The notes under the pieces are model-generated. The model was not told the origin of the DNA. It did no database searches and saw only the letters and a list, made by a program, of their open reading frames with translations. Source: Thalassotalea sediminis (GTDB taxonomy: Bacteria > Pseudomonadota > Gammaproteobacteria > Enterobacterales > Alteromonadaceae). Taken from it: a DNA stretch of 64,000 bases. The stretch's first letter is position 1. Each line of letters begins with the position of its first letter. Position numbers and translations under genes: made by a program. Location: the NCBI RefSeq assembly GCF_030295915.1, contig NZ_AP027361.1, positions 2,294,001-2,358,000 on the forward strand, in the 5' to 3' direction. Positions 37,442 through 50,033 of the stretch are shown here, piece by piece.

Positions 37442-38356
37442 ATGGCCCGTTACGGTGTAGATATTGGCGGAACAAAAATTGAAACCGCTATATTTGATGA
37501 CCATTTTAATTTACTTGACTGTTGGCGTGTTAACACGCCAACAGACGACTATGCGCGGTTTCTTGAAACCTTAAAAGAACAGATTACCAAAGCTGACCAA
37601 ATCACCGGTGAAACCTGTAATGTAGGTATAGGCATGCCCGGCTTGATTAACCATAAGGGTAAGGTGCTTTCAGCCAATATTCCTTGTGCGACAAATCAAG
37701 ATATTGTGCATGACTTACACGCGATACTCGATCGCCACATTAATTTAAAAAATGATACCCGATGCTTCGCGCTCTCTGAGGCAACATTAGGCGCAGGTAA
37801 AGAGTATTCGCGTGTTTTTGGTGCAATTATTGGTACTGGTGCTGCCGGTGGTTTATGCGTAAATGGCCAACTTGAAGAAACCAATTTAGGCATCGCAGGA
37901 GAATATGGTCATATTCCATTATCTGCCCAGTTACAGCAAAAATATAATTTACCTATCTACACCTGTGGTTGCGGATTACAAGGCTGTGTAGAAAGTTACA
38001 TTGCTGGCCCTGGTATTAGCCGTTTGTATCAGCATTTTACGGGTGAACAGCAAAGTGCTATACATTGGCATCAACAGCTAACACTTAACGATACTACAGC
38101 ACAACAAGTGTTAGCATGCTATCTCGATATATTAGGTGAAACCTTCGCTGCTTTAGTTAAGTTTCAAGAGCCTGATATTATCGTACTTGGTGGCGGTCTA
38201 TCACTGGTTGACAACATTATTGTGCAACTACCTAATGCCATACAACAACATTTATTTCCGGGCTTTACCTCACCTAAAGTTGTCGCAGCACAATTTGGCG
38301 ACTCAAGTGGAGTAAGAGGCGCAGCAATACTCGGGAGCTTACCACATGAACTATAA
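37442..38356 (+). CDS. agaK: ROK-family N-acetylhexosamine kinase (probable AgaK)
   Basis: About 304 residues. Start chosen at 37442 (MARYGVDIGGTKIE), 6 bases after AGGA. An ATG at 37436 abuts that site. Phosphate motif DIGGTKIETAIFD, the ROK zinc motif YTCGCGLQGCVESYIAGP and IIGTGAAGGLCVNGQ are intact. The neighbourhood points to GalNAc phosphorylation, as in Shewanella where uptake is by a permease rather than a PTS. NagK-type GlcNAc kinase is the alternative. Overlaps the deacetylase gene by 11 bases. Confidence 0.88.
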   Translation: MARYGVDIGGTKIETAIFDDHFNLLDCWRVNTPTDDYARFLETLKEQITKADQITGETCNVGIGMPGLINHKGKVLSANIPCATNQDIVHDLHAILDRHINLKNDTRCFALSEATLGAGKEYSRVFGAIIGTGAAGGLCVNGQLEETNLGIAGEYGHIPLSAQLQQKYNLPIYTCGCGLQGCVESYIAGPGISRLYQHFTGEQQSAIHWHQQLTLNDTTAQQVLACYLDILGETFAALVKFQEPDIIVLGGGLSLVDNIIVQLPNAIQQHLFPGFTSPKVVAAQFGDSSGVRGAAILGSLPHEL

Positions 38357-39527
38357 CCCATATTATCTCAAGTGTGCACAAATCGTCACAGAAAAAAGTA
38401 TTGAGAAAAATACTTATGTACTTGTTAAGCATGGCATTATTAGTGAAATAACTCGCGAGCCTCGCGCCAATGTTCATATCGTGGATTTAGGCGATTCAAT
38501 TCTCATACCGGGCATGATAGACATGCATATTCATGGTCGTGAAGGCTGCGATGTTATGGACGCTGAGCTATCATCGTTAACGACTATTTCAACTTCTTTA
38601 GCCAAACATGGCGTGATCGGGTTTTTAGCAACAACAGTGACCGCGAGTTGGCAGCAAACGTTAAAAGCCTTTGAGGTAATTGGACAAGCAAGCCATCATA
38701 AAATGCCAGGAGCGCAAGTACTCGGTGCTTACAACGAAGGGCTTTTCTTTACTGAAACCCATAAAGGAGCGCACAACGAAGCGTTTTTTCTTGAGCTGAC
38801 AAAAGAGCGTGTTGACGCAATTTATCAAGCGAGCCAAGGTTCATTAAAAGTTATGGCGCTTGCGCCTGAATTTGAAGGTTCAATGGAGATAATTCGTTAT
38901 TTAGATGAGCTTGGTGTCAACGTTATGTTGGGCCATACAAACGCAAATTATCAACAAGCAACAGATGCCTTCGCTGCGGGTGCTTGTGGTGGTGTTCATA
39001 TTTTCAATGGCATGAGTGGTGTACACCATAGAGATCCTGGTTGTGCCGGTGCTGTACTGATGAATAAAGACGCGTTGGCAGAAGTGATTGCCGATGGCGT
39101 GCATTTACATCCAACAATTATGGAAATGATTTATCAGTTAAAAGGCAAAGACAAAATAGCGCTGATCAGTGACTGTATCAATGCGGGTGGGTTCAGTGAT
39201 GGCACTTACCGTTTAGGTGAGCTAGATGTTATTGTAAAAGAAGGCATAGCAAGAACGAAACAAGGTTCACTCGCAGGTAGCACATTAACGCTTGAAAAAA
39301 GCGTAAAAAATATAATCGAGATGGCAAAAGTGCCATTTATTGAGGCCGTGCATATGGCCAGTTTAGTGCCTGCGGCGCATTTAGCCTTAGCAGACGAATT
39401 AGGAAGTATAACGCTAGGAAAACGCGCTTGTTTTGCAGTGCTATCGCCCGATTTAAACGTTCAAGCGACGATCATAGATGGTGAAGTCGTATTTTGTGAG
39501 CAACATGTAGCGTTATTTAACCGATAA
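38346..39527 (+). CDS. agaA: N-acetylhexosamine-6-phosphate deacetylase (NagA/AgaA type)
   Basis: 393 residues, amidohydrolase fold. Metal site IPGMIDMHIHGREGCD, LGAYNEGLFFTETHKGAH, VMLGHTNANYQQATDAF, GGVHIFNGMSGVHHRDPG and LISDCINAGG with the catalytic Asp are all present. It converts GalNAc-6-P (or GlcNAc-6-P) to the amine for AgaS. Start overlaps the kinase stop, so translation is coupled. The GMC gene follows after 10 bases. Confidence 0.93.
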   Translation: MNYNPYYLKCAQIVTEKSIEKNTYVLVKHGIISEITREPRANVHIVDLGDSILIPGMIDMHIHGREGCDVMDAELSSLTTISTSLAKHGVIGFLATTVTASWQQTLKAFEVIGQASHHKMPGAQVLGAYNEGLFFTETHKGAHNEAFFLELTKERVDAIYQASQGSLKVMALAPEFEGSMEIIRYLDELGVNVMLGHTNANYQQATDAFAAGACGGVHIFNGMSGVHHRDPGCAGAVLMNKDALAEVIADGVHLHPTIMEMIYQLKGKDKIALISDCINAGGFSDGTYRLGELDVIVKEGIARTKQGSLAGSTLTLEKSVKNIIEMAKVPFIEAVHMASLVPAAHLALADELGSITLGKRACFAVLSPDLNVQATIIDGEVVFCEQHVALFNR

Positions 39528-39537
39528 TTATCACTTT

Positions 39538-41241
39538 ATGAGCAGACAAGGCGAAAATACCTTTGATGCGATTGTCATCGGCAGTGGCATGACAGGCGGT
39601 TGGGCAGCAAAAGAACTCACAGAACAAGGATTAAAAGTTCTGGTGCTAGAGCGTGGTCGAATGGTTGAACATGCAACTGACTACCCCACTGCTCATTTAT
39701 CATCTTGGCAACTGCCTTTTGCCAATCAACCCAGCCTGCAAGAACATAAAACACAGTTTAAACAAGCACGTAGTGGCTTTGCGACCAATCAGGATGTAAA
39801 GCATTGGTTTGTAAATGATGTTAAACATCCTTATCAAGAACAATATAGATTTGACTGGTTAAGAGGTTATCATGTCGGTGGACGTTCGCTAACTTGGGGG
39901 AGACAATGTCTCCGGCTAAGCGACTTAGACTTTTCAGCAAATATCACAGACAATCATGGGGTTGACTGGCCGATACGCTATAAAGATATTGCTCCTTGGT
40001 ATGATAAAGTTGAGCAGTTTATTGGCGTTATCGGTGAGGCACTAAATCTTGAACAACTGCCCGACGGTAAATTTTTACCGCCCATGCCGCTTAATTGCGT
40101 TGAGAAAGACTTAAAAGCAACGTTAAATAAGCACTACAGTAGTCGGCATTTAACGATTGGCAGGGTAGCCCACTTAACCGGTGACAAAACATTTATTGGT
40201 AGAAGCGCATGTAGTTACCGAAATAGATGCATGAGAGGCTGTCCAACAGGTAGTTATTTTAGTAGCAATGCCTCAACGTTACCTGCAGCACAACGCACAG
40301 GAAATATGACGCTTCGCCCCAATTCAATCGTAAAGCGTATTCATTACGATGATCACGCAAAACGCGCAACTGGCGTAGAAGTAATTGATGCAAATACGCA
40401 CAAAACGTCGCACTTTCACGCGAAAATTATTTTTTGCTGCGCATCGACAGTCGCTACAACCGCTTTATTGTTACAATCAACATCAAAACGTTTCCCTCAT
40501 GGGCTTGGCAATGATAGCGGTCAACTTGGGCACAACTTAATGGACCATCACTTTCGAGTGGGAGCCACAGCAATCGTATCTAAATTTGATCATATTATTG
40601 ATCAAGGTAAACGCCCAGTAGGCTTTCACATTCCAAGGTTTAGAAACCTGCGAAAGCCATACGAATCAAAACTTAATTTCGTTCGTGGCTATGGTTTTCA
40701 AGGGTATGCTACGCGCACTGATTGGCGAAGAGGCATAAAAGAAATGTCAATTGGTGCTGATTTTAAAGATCACTTACTCACACCGGGGTCATGGCAAGTT
40801 GCACTGATCGGTTTTGGTGAATGTTTGCCACGATATGAAAATAAGCTGACGTTAGATTATCAACAATTAGATCAATGGGGTTTGCCCACCGTATCATTTA
40901 GTTGCCGATATGGTACCAATGAAGCAAATATGCGCAAAGACATGAAAGCTCAGGCAGTACAAATGCTGACACTAGCGGGTTATGAAAACGTAACGCCATA
41001 TGATGACGGCTCATTTCCTGGGCAAGCGATTCATGAAATGGGTACAGCCCGCATGGGAAATGACCCTAAAACATCCGTGGTCAACAAACATAACCAACTA
41101 CATAGCGTTGCAAATGTTTACGTTACGGATGGTTCATTTATGACATCATCGGGATATCAAAATCCTTCGTTAACCTATATGGCCTTTACCGCACGCGCAG
41201 CTGATCATGCTGTAAAACAATTTACTCGAGGCATTTTTTAA
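39538..41241 (+). CDS. GMC-family FAD oxidoreductase (sugar dehydrogenase large subunit type)
   Basis: 567 residues. FAD motif AIVIGSGMTGGWAAKELTEQ, GGRSLTWGRQCLRLS, and the C-terminal EMGTARMGNDPKTS / VTDGSFMTSSGYQNPSLTYMA with the catalytic region. It pairs with the next gene, a gluconate 2-dehydrogenase subunit 3 homologue. This is the architecture of membrane-linked sugar dehydrogenases such as glucoside 3-dehydrogenase. Within the aga operon it may oxidise a GalNAc or galactose glycoside to a keto-sugar. Substrate is unproven. No signal peptide of its own. It probably travels with the Tat-type partner. Confidence 0.85.
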   Translation: MSRQGENTFDAIVIGSGMTGGWAAKELTEQGLKVLVLERGRMVEHATDYPTAHLSSWQLPFANQPSLQEHKTQFKQARSGFATNQDVKHWFVNDVKHPYQEQYRFDWLRGYHVGGRSLTWGRQCLRLSDLDFSANITDNHGVDWPIRYKDIAPWYDKVEQFIGVIGEALNLEQLPDGKFLPPMPLNCVEKDLKATLNKHYSSRHLTIGRVAHLTGDKTFIGRSACSYRNRCMRGCPTGSYFSSNASTLPAAQRTGNMTLRPNSIVKRIHYDDHAKRATGVEVIDANTHKTSHFHAKIIFCCASTVATTALLLQSTSKRFPHGLGNDSGQLGHNLMDHHFRVGATAIVSKFDHIIDQGKRPVGFHIPRFRNLRKPYESKLNFVRGYGFQGYATRTDWRRGIKEMSIGADFKDHLLTPGSWQVALIGFGECLPRYENKLTLDYQQLDQWGLPTVSFSCRYGTNEANMRKDMKAQAVQMLTLAGYENVTPYDDGSFPGQAIHEMGTARMGNDPKTSVVNKHNQLHSVANVYVTDGSFMTSSGYQNPSLTYMAFTARAADHAVKQFTRGIF

Positions 41242-41242
41242 A

Positions 41243-41827
41243 ATGGAAAGGCGTAGTGCAATTAAAATGTTGCTTACTTCGATTGGTATTACAGCATCGA
41301 GTCAAACATTAATAACATTGGTTCAAGCAAGTCAACAAAACCATCGCCCGAAAAAACCATATTTTAATGCGAGCCAACGTGCATTTATCAAACAACTTAA
41401 TAATACTATTTTGCCCGAAACTTCAACACCGGGTGCTGAAACACTCAAATTACAGCGTTTTGTTGAGACAATGGTTAAAGAAACCTTTCCTGAGAAACAA
41501 CAAAATATGTTTGTTGATGGCTTAAGGATAACCCAAGAACTATTTAACAAAAGCATGATTGTAGATGAAACTACACAGCAAGATCATACCGCTCATTTAA
41601 CGCAGTTTTTATCGATAACTGACGAGCAAAGAGCAACATATCAAATACTCGATGATTTGCCACCAGAGCGCATTCCCGCTGAGATAAAAGTACATTATTA
41701 CCAATATAAATTTTTATTCACTTTAAGAGCGTTACTCATTATTGGCTTTATGCATCACGAAGAGATCGCAAAATTACAACGCGATGCAAAAGACTTTCCT
41801 GTAACTTATATTCCTGGTAACTGTTAG
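41243..41827 (+). CDS. Gluconate 2-dehydrogenase subunit 3 family protein, Tat-type small subunit of the GMC enzyme
   Basis: 194 residues. N-terminal MERRSAIKMLLTSIGITA is a twin-arginine-like signal. The body (QRAFIKQLNNTILPETSTPGAE, QFLSITDEQRATYQILDDLP) matches the gluconate 2-dehydrogenase gamma family (PF13618). It starts 1 base after the large subunit stop. It probably escorts the folded flavoprotein to the periplasm. A cytochrome c subunit, usually the electron acceptor, is not seen. Confidence 0.85.
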   Translation: MERRSAIKMLLTSIGITASSQTLITLVQASQQNHRPKKPYFNASQRAFIKQLNNTILPETSTPGAETLKLQRFVETMVKETFPEKQQNMFVDGLRITQELFNKSMIVDETTQQDHTAHLTQFLSITDEQRATYQILDDLPPERIPAEIKVHYYQYKFLFTLRALLIIGFMHHEEIAKLQRDAKDFPVTYIPGNC

Positions 41828-41839
41828 TTTTATATAAAA

Positions 41840-41865
41840 AACGCAGCATAGCTGCGCTTTTTAAT
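41840..41865. terminator. Bidirectional terminator between the aga operon and the permease gene
   Basis: CGCAGC (41842-41847) pairs with GCTGCG (41851-41856) around ATA, flanked by A-rich and T-rich sides that extend the stem with one mismatch. Lies between convergent genes. Confidence 0.75.
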
Positions 41866-41884
41866 CAAAATTACGACTGCGGAG

Positions 41885-43231
41885 TTACCAGTTACGCTTC
41901 TTATGACCAATTAATGCGTAATATAATATAAAGGCGTAACAAGGTAACATTATCCAATAGGACAGCTGCGAATCGCCAGTTTGTTCAGCAAATGCGCCAT
42001 ATAGTAAGGGTAATAAAGCACCACCTGAAATTCCCATAATTAATACTGCTGAGCCTGTAGCGGTTTGTTTCCCTAGGTCTTTAAGTGCCATTGGCCAAAC
42101 AGCAGGCCATACTAAGGCATTTGCTAAACCGAGTAATGCAACAAATAAAACAGTATTAGGTATGGCAGGCACGCCACTCCATGAAAACATTAAATCCCAA
42201 ACAGCGGTACTATCTTTTGCACCAATAATTATAAAAATAGAAAAAACCAAACCTAATACCGCGGATACAACCAGTGCCTTTTCTTGGCTTATCCAGCGTG
42301 GAATAACAACAATACCAATGATATAGGCAACCACCATAAATGCCATGGTATAAGACGTTAATTGCCCAAAGTTAGTAACACCAAGTTCCTTACCGTATAA
42401 ACCGATCGTATCACCGGCGATCACTTCGACACCAATATAGAAAAATAAAGTCAGCATACCGAGTATCAATTGGGGGTAATGTAATACGCCTTTGATCTCA
42501 GATGTACGTTCAACGCTAAGATCGTTTTCTTCTGCTCCTAAGTCAACATCTGGCAAAGGTGAAAAATGGATAAATACCGCTAATATTGCAAGCATTCCTG
42601 CCATGATGAAGTATGGAAATATAAGGCGACTAGATAATTCTTGTAATGCTTGTAGTCGCTCTACTGCATTTAAAGTGCCTAAATAGCTTTCGTTATATTG
42701 AGACATATCGGTTAAAACAAATGCGGTGAAAAATATTGGTGCGATAATCCCAGCACCTTTATTTAAAATCCCCATAATACTAATACGTACTGCTGCAGAT
42801 TCTTGTGGTCCTATCACAACGAGGTATGGATTTGCAGCCGTTTGTAAAATCGTTAAACCTGTTCCTAGTAAAAATAGCGCAATTAAGAACACAGAATACA
42901 ACTTTGTTTGTGCCGCAGGAATAAAGACAAGGGCACCTACGGTCATAACTAGCAACCCACCAACAATCCCCTTTTTATAACCGATAGATTTTAATACTTT
43001 CGCTGCAGGAAGCGCCATCACGGTATAAGCAATATAAAACACTAAGGTAACAAAATAAGCTTCAAAGTGGTTCAATTCACAAGTAATTTGTAAAAACGGG
43101 ATCAGTGATCCGTTTAGCCATGTAACAAATCCAAACATAAAGAAAAGGCCGCCAATGATCATCATCGGCATGTAGCGTGTTAAAGCGCCCTCCTCTTTCA
43201 TCAATGGAGTCGCGGAAGTGTGCGTTGACAT
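41885..43231 (-). CDS. agaP: MFS sugar permease of the FucP/NagP type (probable AgaP)
   Basis: 448 residues, 12 predicted membrane helices. MIIGGLFFMFGFVTWLNGSLIPFLQ and LTILQTAANPYLVVIGP are hallmarks of the FucP/NagP/GluP group of sugar:cation symporters. Divergent from agaR and convergent with the aga operon, so GalNAc is the likely substrate. It supplies free sugar for the ROK kinase, replacing the PTS of enterobacteria. Confidence 0.9.
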   Translation of the reverse strand: MSTHTSATPLMKEEGALTRYMPMMIIGGLFFMFGFVTWLNGSLIPFLQITCELNHFEAYFVTLVFYIAYTVMALPAAKVLKSIGYKKGIVGGLLVMTVGALVFIPAAQTKLYSVFLIALFLLGTGLTILQTAANPYLVVIGPQESAAVRISIMGILNKGAGIIAPIFFTAFVLTDMSQYNESYLGTLNAVERLQALQELSSRLIFPYFIMAGMLAILAVFIHFSPLPDVDLGAEENDLSVERTSEIKGVLHYPQLILGMLTLFFYIGVEVIAGDTIGLYGKELGVTNFGQLTSYTMAFMVVAYIIGIVVIPRWISQEKALVVSAVLGLVFSIFIIIGAKDSTAVWDLMFSWSGVPAIPNTVLFVALLGLANALVWPAVWPMALKDLGKQTATGSAVLIMGISGGALLPLLYGAFAEQTGDSQLSYWIMLPCYAFILYYALIGHKKRNW

Positions 43232-43307
43232 GATTGTTTCCTATCATTTTTAATAATTTATAATCGATTTATCATTCCATATTCACCTTAAATTATCAAC
43301 AACATTT

Positions 43308-43327
43308 GAAAGCTTCATTCTCTTTCG
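43308..43327. promoter_or_regulatory. GAAAG...CTTTCG elements in the agaP/agaR divergent promoter
   Basis: TGAAAG (43307-43312), then TTC and CTTTCG (43322-43327). It lies 76 bases upstream of the permease start. Candidate operator for the adjacent regulator, sharing half sites with those near agaZ and the TonB receptor. Confidence 0.4.
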
Positions 43328-43450
43328 TAAAAAAGAGTAAGTATTATTAACCAGTTGCCTTTTTATTAAAAATAACGAACAATTGCTTTATAAAATAAAG
43401 CGTACGCTTGTATTTGACTAAATAAAAACGATAAAAATAGAGAAAGCACC

Positions 43451-44221
43451 ATGCTTAGTACCATTGAAAGACGCCAAGAAATCGTGTTATTAACCGAAAA
43501 AAAAGGTAATGTTTCAGTTAAAGAGTTAGCCGAAATATTTAACATTTCAACCGTATCAATTCGTAATGATCTGAATGAACTTAATCGACTTGGATTGCTC
43601 GTTAGGTCTCGTGGTGGCGCAGTACCAAGTAACCGTTTAACAAAAGAGCTATCGATTAAAGAAAAGCACACTAAAAACCTTAAAATTAAACAAAAACTTG
43701 GCGAAGCAGTTGCACACCTCATTGACGAAGGCGACGCAATTATCCTTGATTCCGGCTCAACAACAGAAGAAGTTGCGCACTGTTTAATTGGTAAAAAGCA
43801 ACTCACTGTAATGACCAATGGATTAAATATTGCCAACCAGTTAGCGCAAGCCGAAGGATGTGATGTTTTTATTACCGGTGGTCGATTAAGAAAAAAATCT
43901 ATGTCTTTTTACGGCGCACAAGCTGAAGAACGCTTAGAATATTACAATTTCAATAAAGTAATATTAGGTGTTGATGGCATTGATATTAATCGTGGCATTA
44001 GTACGCATTATGAGCCTGAAGCTAACTTTAACCGAGCGATGTGTGAAAACGCAGAACAAATTATTGTCGTAACCGATTCATCTAAGTTTGGTAAGCGTTC
44101 GCTTCATTCAATCATTACACTCGATAAAGTCGATATACTGGTTACCGATAGCCATCTTTCAAAAGAATATATCGACGTACTTGAAAGCCACAATATAGAA
44201 TTACACCTTGTTGAAATATAA
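43451..44221 (+). CDS. agaR: DeoR-family repressor AgaR
   Basis: 256 residues. Winged helix IERRQEIVLLTEKKGNVSVKELAEIFNISTVSIRNDLNELNRLG (in two parts) and the DeoR sensor domain with IILDSGSTTEEVAHCL, VMTNGLNIANQLA, ILGVDGIDI and VTDSSKFG. Position between the permease and beta-galactosidase genes in a GalNAc cluster supports the AgaR name. Paralogous to 25906-26670. Confidence 0.88.
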   Translation: MLSTIERRQEIVLLTEKKGNVSVKELAEIFNISTVSIRNDLNELNRLGLLVRSRGGAVPSNRLTKELSIKEKHTKNLKIKQKLGEAVAHLIDEGDAIILDSGSTTEEVAHCLIGKKQLTVMTNGLNIANQLAQAEGCDVFITGGRLRKKSMSFYGAQAEERLEYYNFNKVILGVDGIDINRGISTHYEPEANFNRAMCENAEQIIVVTDSSKFGKRSLHSIITLDKVDILVTDSHLSKEYIDVLESHNIELHLVEI

Positions 44222-47688
<3,467 letters not shown>

Positions 47689-47783
47689 GCGTAATAGCGA
47701 TTAGTGGAACGCACAGGTTTCTAAATACCACTAATGGCTACACACAGCATGGTCTTTTCAATGAACAGAGACTACTATTTATA

Positions 47784-47809
47784 TAAAAAAAGGCCCTGAC
47801 AACAGGGCC
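47784..47809 (-). terminator. Terminator after dgcA
   Basis: GGCCCTG (47792-47798) pairs with CAGGGCC (47803-47809) around ACAA. On the minus strand it runs into seven T. Positioned 48 bases after the dgcA stop. Confidence 0.85.
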
Positions 47810-47857
47810 ATGCAAACGCACGTTTGAGAAAAACTTTTCCTTTATACAAACTAACTT

Positions 47858-48865
47858 TTAAGCCAAATAATACTGCTCTGAACTACCACCCCATAAATCA
47901 GTATTGAGTGAATGCATAATGCCATTACTAAAATTGAAACCAAATGGTCTATCTTTGGCGACAAGCAATGGCCCATCCAAATCAACAAACTTTGCGCCAT
48001 TTGACAATAAAAATGCCGGAGCCATGGCTAGAGATGACCCCACCATACAGCCAACCATTATATCGAAACCTAACGCTAAGGCTTCTTCTTTTAGTAATAG
48101 TGCTTCAGTTAAGCCACCTGTTTTATCTAGTTTTATGTTGATGGTGTCATATCGCCCCTTTAAGTAAGGTAAGTCTTGACGGGTATGACAAGACTCATCT
48201 GCACAAAGAGCTACGGGTAAATCAACGTCTATAAGGGCTTCGTCTTCACCTACAGGTAAAGGTTGTTCAATCAAAACCACATTGAGCTTAGCTAATTCAA
48301 AGGCATGTGTCGTCAGCTGCTCCATAGACCAGCCTTCATTAGCATCTACGATAAACTCACTATATGGAGCGGCCTTGTGAATCGCGCGCATCTTTCCAAT
48401 AATATCATCACCATCTAACTTTACTTTTATTAAAGGGGGATGTTTTAGCGCTAAAGCTGCGTTCGCCATGTTTTCTTGGCTATCAATACTCAATGTTTGT
48501 GCAGTAATACAAGGAAGTGTTGGCGCTAACGAAAGCAAATCTTCTACAGAAGTGTCGCACAACTTTGCTTTTAAATCCCAGTAAGCACAATCAACAGCAT
48601 TTTTTGCTGCTCCTGGCGCCAAACTAGCGAGCAATTCTTCTATAGAAACGCCTTTTGCAAGCTTAGTTTTTATGTCATCGAGTTGCTTAGTTACTGAGCC
48701 CATATCTTCTTGATAACGTTTATACGGTACAGATTCGGCTCTTCCCTTTCGGCCTTGACTGGTTAATTCAACTTCAATCACTTCTGCTTCGCTTTTAGCA
48801 CCGCGCGCAATACGAAAAACCTGTGCAAGTGGAAATGACACTTGGCGATAATTTAATGTGATCAT
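47858..48865 (-). CDS. dgcA: DgcA, N-acetyl-D-glutamate racemase (enolase superfamily)
   Basis: 335 residues. Enolase-superfamily barrel of the dipeptide epimerase type. Catalytic lysines in LIKVKLDGDD and NIKLDKTGG, metal ligands in IVDANEGW, LIEQPLP and LCADESC. Older annotation would be L-Ala-D/L-Glu epimerase. The adjacent DUF1611 (DgcN) gene points to the D-glutamate catabolic pair reported in marine bacteria, where DgcN acetylates D-Glu and DgcA racemises the product. Start overlaps the dgcN stop by 4 bases. Confidence 0.85.
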   Translation of the reverse strand: MITLNYRQVSFPLAQVFRIARGAKSEAEVIEVELTSQGRKGRAESVPYKRYQEDMGSVTKQLDDIKTKLAKGVSIEELLASLAPGAAKNAVDCAYWDLKAKLCDTSVEDLLSLAPTLPCITAQTLSIDSQENMANAALALKHPPLIKVKLDGDDIIGKMRAIHKAAPYSEFIVDANEGWSMEQLTTHAFELAKLNVVLIEQPLPVGEDEALIDVDLPVALCADESCHTRQDLPYLKGRYDTINIKLDKTGGLTEALLLKEEALALGFDIMVGCMVGSSLAMAPAFLLSNGAKFVDLDGPLLVAKDRPFGFNFSNGIMHSLNTDLWGGSSEQYYLA

Positions 48866-49890
48866 GATACAACACCTGCTATTTGCTGATTGTGTAATAG
48901 ATAGTCAATAATCGCATCTGTACCGTCTCTTACAGGGTCAACACATGGGATACCAAATTCTTTAGCGATACCTTGGCAATATATTCTTCCTTGCTCAACA
49001 CTGACACTCGATGTATTAACGGTGATACCCGCCAACTGCACATTAGGATTGGTTAGCTTAGCGGCTTGTAAATTTAACGCAATGGTATCAGCAATACTTG
49101 GAATCGACGTATGCGGTAAACCACGCATATGATGTCTATTCAGTGCATGACAAACAACAATTGCATCTGGCTGTGAACCATGCAATAACCCCGTACTAAC
49201 ACCAGCAAAAGCTGGGTGAGATAATGAGCCTTGTCCTTCTATAATGTCCCAATGGTCGTCTTGATTATCAGGTGATAAGGTTTCAGTTGCCCCCGAAATA
49301 AAGTCAGCAATAATACAATCAATAGCAAGACCTTGCCCGGCGATTAGGATGCCACACTGTCCTGTAGCCCTAAAATCAACATTTAGCCCTTTAGCTTTCA
49401 TCGACTTTTCAAGACTCAACGAGGTATACATTTTTCCGACAGAACAATCAGTGCCAACCGTTAACAATCGTTGACCTGAGCGCTTAGCGCCGGTTCCCGT
49501 TTTAAACCCCCCTTCAGGGTGCCTAATATCGAGTAACTGTCGATTATGTATATTAGCAACTTCAACTAATTCAGCTACATCGGTTAATTTATCATGTAAA
49601 CCACTAACAACATCCATACCAAATTCAAGTGCTTTAATGATATATGGATGCCACTTCTCCGCTAATATTCCGCCACTATTTGCAAAGCCTAAAACAAAGG
49701 TTTTCGCACCTTGCTTTGCAGCCTCTTCAATTGATGTTGATGCCAACCCTGTTGAAACGGTACAGCCTTCAACTTTCATTTCACCAATACATAATTCTGG
49801 ACGCCAATCGGCTACACCACGCGCCATTTTGATAGAAAGTTCATCCGTAGCATCACCGATGAAAAGCAGATAAGGAGCAACTATTTGCAT
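48862..49890 (-). CDS. dgcN: DgcN, D-glutamate N-acetyltransferase (DUF1611)
   Basis: About 342 residues from the ATG at 49890 (MQIVAPYLLFIGDATDEL). An in-frame start at 49899 is 3 codons longer. DUF1611 family with P-loop-like RLLTVGTDCSVGKMYTSLS. IRHPEGGFKTGTGAKRSGQR and IIEGQGSLSHPAFAGVS are typical. In Pseudoalteromonas this family transfers acetyl to D-glutamate. With dgcA it forms a coupled pair, preceded by a 19-bp palindrome. Confidence 0.87.
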   Translation of the reverse strand: MQIVAPYLLFIGDATDELSIKMARGVADWRPELCIGEMKVEGCTVSTGLASTSIEEAAKQGAKTFVLGFANSGGILAEKWHPYIIKALEFGMDVVSGLHDKLTDVAELVEVANIHNRQLLDIRHPEGGFKTGTGAKRSGQRLLTVGTDCSVGKMYTSLSLEKSMKAKGLNVDFRATGQCGILIAGQGLAIDCIIADFISGATETLSPDNQDDHWDIIEGQGSLSHPAFAGVSTGLLHGSQPDAIVVCHALNRHHMRGLPHTSIPSIADTIALNLQAAKLTNPNVQLAGITVNTSSVSVEQGRIYCQGIAKEFGIPCVDPVRDGTDAIIDYLLHNQQIAGVVS

Positions 49891-49991
49891 AAATAACAAC
49901 CTAAAATAAGAAGTAAATAATCAACTAACGTTTTCTTAAATACAGCTTATTCGCTTGTTAGATAATTGAAAAATACAATGCGTTAGCTCAC

Positions 49992-50010
49992 CTATAACCT
50001 TAGGTTATAG
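49992..50010. promoter_or_regulatory. 19-bp perfect palindrome upstream of dgcN
   Basis: CTATAACCTTAGGTTATAG has 9-bp arms around one T. It contains the T-N11-A pattern used by LysR-type regulators. It lies 102 bases before dgcN, just past the LysR gene stop. Candidate DgcR operator. Confidence 0.6.
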
Positions 50011-50033
50011 TGTGCTTTCTTTGTTAACAACAC

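Noticed and set aside
47813-47826. CAAACGCACGTTTG, an exact PsrA-like palindrome
   Set aside because: It lies between the 3' ends of convergent genes, beside the dgcA terminator, where an operator is unlikely.
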